Of a stretch of DNA of 9,851 bases, positions 6,441 to 9,851 are shown one piece after another. Within the stretch, counting starts at the first letter, position 1. Every line of letters begins with the position of its first letter. Under the pieces are notes generated by a model that searched no databases, was not told the origin of the DNA, and was given only the letters and a program-made list of their open reading frames with translations. The stretch comes from an uncultured Eubacteriales bacterium (GTDB lineage: Bacteria > Bacillota > Clostridia > Oscillospirales > Acutalibacteraceae): positions 1-9,851 of the forward strand of contig ONWP01000246.1 in assembly GCA_900321595.1 (NCBI GenBank), written 5' to 3'. Position numbers and translations under genes: made by a program.

Positions 6441-7232
6441 ATGGCAGCCTATTGTCCCAAATGCAACTATAAGCTCTCGCTGATCGACCTGAAACCGGAG
6501 TGTCCGGTCTGCGGCGTGAACCTGATGTACTACGGCATGGAGGAGCGCCTGGAAAAGGAGGCCGACAAGGCCGAGTACGATCACGCGAAATTCCAGCCCC
6601 GTATCGACCGGCTCAAATCCGGCACGATCGGTTCGCCGTGGTCGATCGCGCGGCTCGTCATCACGTTCCTGCCGATCCTGACGGCGCTGATCCCCATGGG
6701 AAAGATCTCCGTCACGCTGCCCTTTTTCACCGAGCACGTCCAGGTTGGTCTGATCTCGGTCATCACGAAGGTGCTGATGGATCTGGATCTCGACTACTAT
6801 ACGATGATGCTGTCCTCCGGGGCGGGGCAGGCGTACCTGTTTTTCCTCATCGCGCTCGCGGCGTTCCTGCTGACGCTGGTGCTGGCGCTGGTGAACCTCA
6901 TCAACCTGTTCATGGCCGCCGCGCCCAGAGGCATCCGGCGCAACGTGACGATCGCGTCGATCGGCACGGTCACGGCAGCGCTGGCGGTCATCTTCTACAG
7001 CCTGTACGCGTCGAAGCTGACCGGCTATGTGCCGCAGATCTTCACCGGCTCGCTGACGGCGGGCTGCATCCCGTTCCTGCTGGCGAATCCGCTGGTCATC
7101 GCGATCAACCTCGTCATCAAAAAGAAAAATCTGCCCGTCAAGTATACAGACGTGTCGCAGCTGCTCATCCCTTACGCACAGCGCGACCACTCCGGCGACG
7201 CGCCCGCGGAGGCCGTCGAGCTGGAGACATGA
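6441..7232 (+). CDS. Zinc-ribbon four-TM membrane protein, function unknown
   Basis: A 263-residue protein I do not recognise. The N-terminus is a small zinc ribbon with two CxxC knuckles, CPKC at 5-8 and CPVC at 21-24. A charged, probably helical stretch follows (33-60). Hydrophobic segments at about 69-86, 131-157, 170-190 and 206-226 suggest four membrane spans. The C-terminal tail (227-263) is hydrophilic. It is the first gene of the operon and overlaps the radical SAM/JAMM gene by 4 bases (ATGA), so it should be co-translated with it. By position it may anchor the maturation enzyme at the membrane, sense peptide, or help export or immunity; none of these is shown by the sequence. It has no ATPase motifs, so it is not a complete ABC exporter. 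Confidence 0.85.
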   Translation: MAAYCPKCNYKLSLIDLKPECPVCGVNLMYYGMEERLEKEADKAEYDHAKFQPRIDRLKSGTIGSPWSIARLVITFLPILTALIPMGKISVTLPFFTEHVQVGLISVITKVLMDLDLDYYTMMLSSGAGQAYLFFLIALAAFLLTLVLALVNLINLFMAAAPRGIRRNVTIASIGTVTAALAVIFYSLYASKLTGYVPQIFTGSLTAGCIPFLLANPLVIAINLVIKKKNLPVKYTDVSQLLIPYAQRDHSGDAPAEAVELET

Positions 7233-8866
7233 GCGCCCGCGGGGCAAAGGCGTCCGCGATCCGGCCCGAGGACGAGCGGCACCCGCTCTACACGCTGCTG
7301 ATCGAGGTCACCCAGAAGTGCAACGCCGCCTGCGACCAGTGCGGCAGCCGCTGCGATATCAACAGCGCGGAATTCCTCTCAAAGGAGCAGATCCTTTCGG
7401 CGCTGCGGGACATCCGCGACCATATCGGCGTCTACACGATGCTCAACATTACCGGCGGCGAACCGCTTCTGCGCCGGGATCTCTTTGAGATCATGACTGT
7501 GGCGTCCGCCATGGGCTTCGAGTGGGGCATGGTGACGAACGGCTCGCTCATCACCGATGAGACGATCGGCAAAATGCGCGCGAGCGGCATGAAGACGATC
7601 ACGATCAGCGTGGACGGGCTGCGCGAGACGCACGATTCCCTCCGGCATCTGCCGGGCTCGTGGGACAAGATCATGGCGGCGATCCCGAAGCTTCGCAGGG
7701 CAGGCTTCCTCGATCACATCCAGATCACCTTCACCGCGAACCGCAGAAACGTATATGAATTCGAGGAACTGTATCAGACGGTGCGCCGTCTCGGTCTGGA
7801 CTCGATCCGCGTCGGCTTCATGGATCCGATCGGCAGGGCGCGGGACAACGAGCAGCTCCTGCTCACGCGGGAGGAAATGCTTTATCTGACGAACCTCACA
7901 AACCGGCTGAACCGCGCCGGGAACGGTCCGGAGATCGTCTGGGGCTGTCCGCACTACATGGACGCGCTCATTGACAAACGGAAATTCCTCTGCTTCGCGG
8001 GCGTCTACACCGCGTCGATCCTCTATAACGGCGATATCTTCGTCTGCCCAAACGTCGAAAGGCGGCCGGCGTTCATCCAGGGAAACATCCTGCGCGACAG
8101 CTTCAGCGAGGTCTGGCGCACGCGGTTTGAAGCCTTCCGCAACAGAACGACGCCGGAAACGTGCGGGGACTGTCCCCACCGGGAGAAATGCGCCGGCGAC
8201 TCGATGCACACGCGCGACTTCGACACGAACGCGCCGCGCTTCTGCTACCGCGACGCGCTCGAGAACCCGGATCCGGCGGTCTACCGCGAAAGCCTGCGCG
8301 CCAGATATCCGGATCTGCCGTTCTGCGAGGTCTGCGGCGACGAGGAAACCGCCGACACGATCCTGATCGAACCGGACGCGTACCGGTCGATCCGCGCGTA
8401 CTTCCACATGGGCACCGCCAATCCGCTGTCGATGTATGAGCAGCAGATGGCGCTCATCGGCTTCCGGGCCGGCGATTTGCGCGTCGTGCGCTACGTGATC
8501 CCCTGCGACGGGGCGATCCGGCGCGCGGATAACGCGATCTTCACGAGCAGGATCCTGAAAACGGTCGCGAAGGAACTCGCGATCATCAATCGAAACTATT
8601 ATGACAGCGCCGACCGGGCGCTGGTCGGCAGTGAGTGCGCGCCGGACGCGCCGATGCGCTTCCTCGGCTTCATTCACAGCCATCCGACGCAGCCTGCGCT
8701 CATCTACAGCACAGGCGACGACGCGATCCACACCCGCATGACGCGGCGCTTCGGCGACTACGTCGGCGTGCTTGTCCACCCGGCGAGCGACGCGATCGGC
8801 GCCTATGCGGGCAAGGACATCCATCAGGCCAATCTCATCATCCCGGACGAAACGTCCGCGTCATAA
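7229..8866 (+). CDS. Radical SAM/SPASM-like protein fused to a JAB/JAMM metallopeptidase-like domain
   Basis: A 545-residue two-part enzyme. The radical SAM core has CNAACDQC at 31-38 (C31, C35, C38), an extra C42 and TGGEP at 75-79. A SPASM-like cysteine set follows (C240, C255, C273, C312, C315, C321, C339), as expected for auxiliary iron-sulfur clusters in peptide-modifying enzymes. After a linker with a CxxC pair (C366, C369), residues about 400-540 resemble a JAB/MPN domain. A candidate catalytic glutamate E404 lies in YEQQMALIG, with HSHP at 483-486, S494 and D497. The spacing from H485 to S494 is eight residues rather than the usual seven. Family knowledge suggests radical peptide modification by the first part and peptide or isopeptide cleavage by the second. 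The substrates are probably the four small peptides just downstream. The start is the ATG overlapping the previous stop; a longer in-frame form from 6500 is an artefact overlapping that gene. Confidence 0.88.
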   Translation: MSARGAKASAIRPEDERHPLYTLLIEVTQKCNAACDQCGSRCDINSAEFLSKEQILSALRDIRDHIGVYTMLNITGGEPLLRRDLFEIMTVASAMGFEWGMVTNGSLITDETIGKMRASGMKTITISVDGLRETHDSLRHLPGSWDKIMAAIPKLRRAGFLDHIQITFTANRRNVYEFEELYQTVRRLGLDSIRVGFMDPIGRARDNEQLLLTREEMLYLTNLTNRLNRAGNGPEIVWGCPHYMDALIDKRKFLCFAGVYTASILYNGDIFVCPNVERRPAFIQGNILRDSFSEVWRTRFEAFRNRTTPETCGDCPHREKCAGDSMHTRDFDTNAPRFCYRDALENPDPAVYRESLRARYPDLPFCEVCGDEETADTILIEPDAYRSIRAYFHMGTANPLSMYEQQMALIGFRAGDLRVVRYVIPCDGAIRRADNAIFTSRILKTVAKELAIINRNYYDSADRALVGSECAPDAPMRFLGFIHSHPTQPALIYSTGDDAIHTRMTRRFGDYVGVLVHPASDAIGAYAGKDIHQANLIIPDETSAS

Positions 8867-8880
8867 AGGAGGTCACCGAC

Positions 8881-9063
8881 ATGCAGAGCATCCGCGCGTT
8901 CTTCCGTTCCCTGTTCAGAAAGATCAAGAACCTGTTCACGGGCAAGGGCTGGACCGACGATTCCGACATCGACGACGGTCCCGGCCCCATCGCCGCCTAC
9001 TACGGCTGCCCCAACAGCAAAAAGGCAAAGGCGCTCCAGCTGGAGAAGAAGCTCCGTCCGTGA
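8881..9063 (+). CDS. Putative RiPP precursor peptide 1 (YYGCPNS family)
   Basis: A 60-residue peptide. Residues 1-20 (MQSIRAFFRSLFRKIKNLFT) form a basic amphipathic helix with paired aromatic or aliphatic residues every three to four positions. GKGW (21-24) and an acidic then Gly/Pro-rich linker (25-39) follow. The conserved block YYGCPNSKKAKALQL is at 40-54, with a basic tail EKKLRP. There is a single cysteine, C43. The ATG lies 8 bases after AAAGGAGG and 14 bases after the radical SAM/JAMM stop codon. The layout suits a leader plus C-terminal core modified by that enzyme. The alternative is a membrane-active amphipathic peptide in its own right. I do not recognise the family. Confidence 0.82.
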   Translation: MQSIRAFFRSLFRKIKNLFTGKGWTDDSDIDDGPGPIAAYYGCPNSKKAKALQLEKKLRP

Positions 9064-9094
9064 CGCCCGCAGACCCCGAAAGGAGATCATTCTT

Positions 9095-9256
9095 ATGCAG
9101 AGCATTTTATCGTTCCTTCGATCCCTGATCCGGAAGATCCGGAACCTGTTCTCCGGCAAGGGCTGGACCGACGAGCCCGACTTCGTCGTCTATTACGGCT
9201 GTCCCAACAGCAGACGGACGAAGACGCTCCAGCTGGAGAAAAAGCCCCGTCCGTGA
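9095..9256 (+). CDS. Putative RiPP precursor peptide 2 (YYGCPNS family)
   Basis: A 53-residue paralogue, the shortest of the four. The leader-like segment begins MQSILSFLRSLIRKI and ends in GKGW at 21-24. The linker is only eight residues (TDEPDFVV), and the conserved block YYGCPNSRRTKTLQL is at 33-47, then EKKPRP. Arginine and threonine replace lysine and alanine in the basic part, so the charge pattern is kept while residues vary. There is a single cysteine, C36. AAAGGAG lies 9 bases before the ATG at 9095, and 31 bases separate it from peptide 1. The shared start, ribosome binding site and block show that it arose by tandem duplication. Confidence 0.82.
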   Translation: MQSILSFLRSLIRKIRNLFSGKGWTDEPDFVVYYGCPNSRRTKTLQLEKKPRP

Positions 9257-9285
9257 CGCAGGGCTAACCCGGAAAGGAGATCGTG

Positions 9286-9456
9286 ATGCAGAGTATCCGC
9301 GCGTTTTTCCGCTCCCTGTTCAGAAAGATCAGAAATTTCTTCACCGGCAAGGGCTGGACGGACGACAGTGGCGTCGGCGAGATCGTCGACTACTACGGCT
9401 GCCCCAACAGTCATAAGGCAAAGGCGCTGCAGCTCAGTCGGAAAACCATCCGCTGA
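9286..9456 (+). CDS. Putative RiPP precursor peptide 3 (YYGCPNS family)
   Basis: A 56-residue paralogue most like peptide 1: the first 28 residues differ at only three or so places, and GKGWTDDS is identical. The linker after GKGW is 11 residues (TDDSGVGEIVD), and the conserved block YYGCPNSHKAKALQL is at 36-50, then SRKTIR. The tail has lost the EKK-RP ending of peptides 1 and 2. The only cysteine is C39. An AAAGGAG ribosome binding site ends 6 bases before the ATG at 9286; a GTG three bases earlier is in frame but less likely. Confidence 0.82.
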   Translation: MQSIRAFFRSLFRKIRNFFTGKGWTDDSGVGEIVDYYGCPNSHKAKALQLSRKTIR

Positions 9457-9511
9457 CCGCGCCCGCCGCGCTTTCACCAATCGCGATAATCACTTGAAAG
9501 GAGAGAACAGC

Positions 9512-9736
9512 ATGCAATCCTTCATCGCTTTTTTCCGCTCTCTGTTTAAACGCGTCATCCGCTTCTTCAAGGGGCTTGTCAGCAGCGGAGAGATCGATAC
9601 GACAGAGCCCGTAAACGGCGACAGCCCTGACGAGCCCGACCTCCCCGGCGGTCCCGGCGGCTTCGTCTGCTACTACGGCTGCCCCAACAGCAAAAAGGCA
9701 AAAGCCCTGCAGCTTCGCAAAAAAACACTGAAATGA
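9512..9736 (+). CDS. Putative RiPP precursor peptide 4, divergent long-linker member
   Basis: A 74-residue member, the longest and most diverged. It keeps the N-terminal pattern (MQSFIAFFRSLFKRVIRFFK) but lacks GKGW. A 32-residue linker rich in Glu, Asp, Pro and Gly follows. The conserved block YYGCPNSKKAKALQL at 54-68 matches peptide 1 exactly, then RKKTLK. It has a second cysteine just before the block (C53 and C56, in CYYGC), unlike the other three. The ATG lies after GAAAGGAGAG, and an in-frame extension upstream into peptide 3 is not needed. It is the last gene of the operon, 9 bases before the terminator hairpin. The conserved ends with a freely changing middle suggest that only the ends are under strong selection. 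Confidence 0.82.
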   Translation: MQSFIAFFRSLFKRVIRFFKGLVSSGEIDTTEPVNGDSPDEPDLPGGPGGFVCYYGCPNSKKAKALQLRKKTLK

Positions 9737-9745
9737 ACGGCACAC

Positions 9746-9777
9746 AAAAAAAGCGGTCCGCACGGGCCGCTTTTTTT
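9746..9777. terminator. Bidirectional intrinsic terminator
   Basis: The arms 9746-9759 and 9764-9777 (AAAAAAAGCGGTCC / GGGCCGCTTTTTTT) pair with one G-U around the loop GCAC. There are seven Ts on either strand. It ends the peptide operon on the plus strand and should also end the convergent minus-strand gene whose stop codon is at 9790-9792. Confidence 0.9.
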
Positions 9778-9789
9778 GTTTATCTCAAA

Positions 9790-9851
9790 TCAGATCTCTG
9801 TTTCCAGTTTTGCAGAATACCGCAGGATCTTGCGCGCCTCGCCGGCGAGCA
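9790..9851 (-). CDS. C-terminal end of an unidentified minus-strand gene, partial
   Basis: On the minus strand an open frame enters from the window edge and ends at TGA (rc of 9790-9792) after 19 full codons, LAGEARKILRYSAKLETEI. The helical, charged composition and the terminator just beyond support a real gene end. The fragment is too short to name. It converges on the peptide operon. Confidence 0.5.
   Translation of the reverse strand, partial: LAGEARKILRYSAKLETEI

Noticed and set aside
6500..7228. Extension of the radical SAM/JAMM frame to 788 residues
   Set aside because: It overlaps the whole zinc-ribbon membrane gene in another frame, is Arg/His/Gly-rich and has no domain. The ATG at 7229, overlapping the previous stop codon, is the natural start.
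8881..9736. Tandem repeats as a CRISPR or minisatellite
   Set aside because: The repeated units are full coding sequences with their own ribosome binding sites and codon-level divergence. They are duplicated genes, not an array of repeats and spacers.

Overview
The window looks like chromosomal DNA of a GC-rich member of the Clostridia (gut Oscillospiraceae or Christensenellales type). The basis is the strong AGGAGG-type ribosome binding sites, several GTG starts, tightly packed operons with 4-nt overlaps, and the styles of the GuaA, MnmE, VTT and radical SAM proteins. The exact lineage is inference. No rRNA, tRNA, insertion sequence or CRISPR array was found.

Left part (1-2055). The window opens with the last 37 codons of a PatB/MalY-type aminotransferase (+), followed by two hairpins. 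A probable broken minus-strand gene remnant (245-366) lies next to a strong hairpin (452-488) that looks like the terminator of guaA. guaA (602-1582, -) encodes a GMP synthase with only the ATP-pyrophosphatase and dimerisation domains and no glutaminase domain. It has a clear promoter at 1613-1641. An AT-rich stretch of about 200 bp with short TTTTGAACA repeats separates it from the next operon.

Middle part (2011-4730). A minus-strand operon runs VTT/DedA-like membrane protein, then mnmE (tRNA U34 GTPase), then tadA (tRNA A34 deaminase). It has GTGA overlap or 2-nt spacing between genes and a terminator at 2011-2044. Its promoter overlaps a divergent one that probably serves a 475-residue radical SAM protein with a C-terminal cysteine cluster (4766-6193, +). 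That gene is closed by a hairpin at 6196-6227.

Right part (6377-9777), the most unusual region. One promoter and one terminator bracket an apparent operon of six genes: a zinc-ribbon four-TM protein, a 545-residue radical SAM/SPASM-like protein whose C-terminus is a JAB/JAMM (MPN) metallopeptidase-like domain, and four tandem genes for 53-74 residue peptides. All four peptides share an amphipathic N-terminal segment beginning MQS, a variable acidic or Gly/Pro-rich linker, and a nearly invariant C-terminal block containing YYGCPNS followed by a basic stretch and LQL. This layout fits a ribosomally made, post-translationally modified peptide (RiPP) locus in which the fusion enzyme could both modify and trim the precursors. 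I do not recognise this family from memory, so both function and novelty are inference.

The window ends with the last 19 codons of an unidentified minus-strand gene that converges on the same bidirectional terminator.
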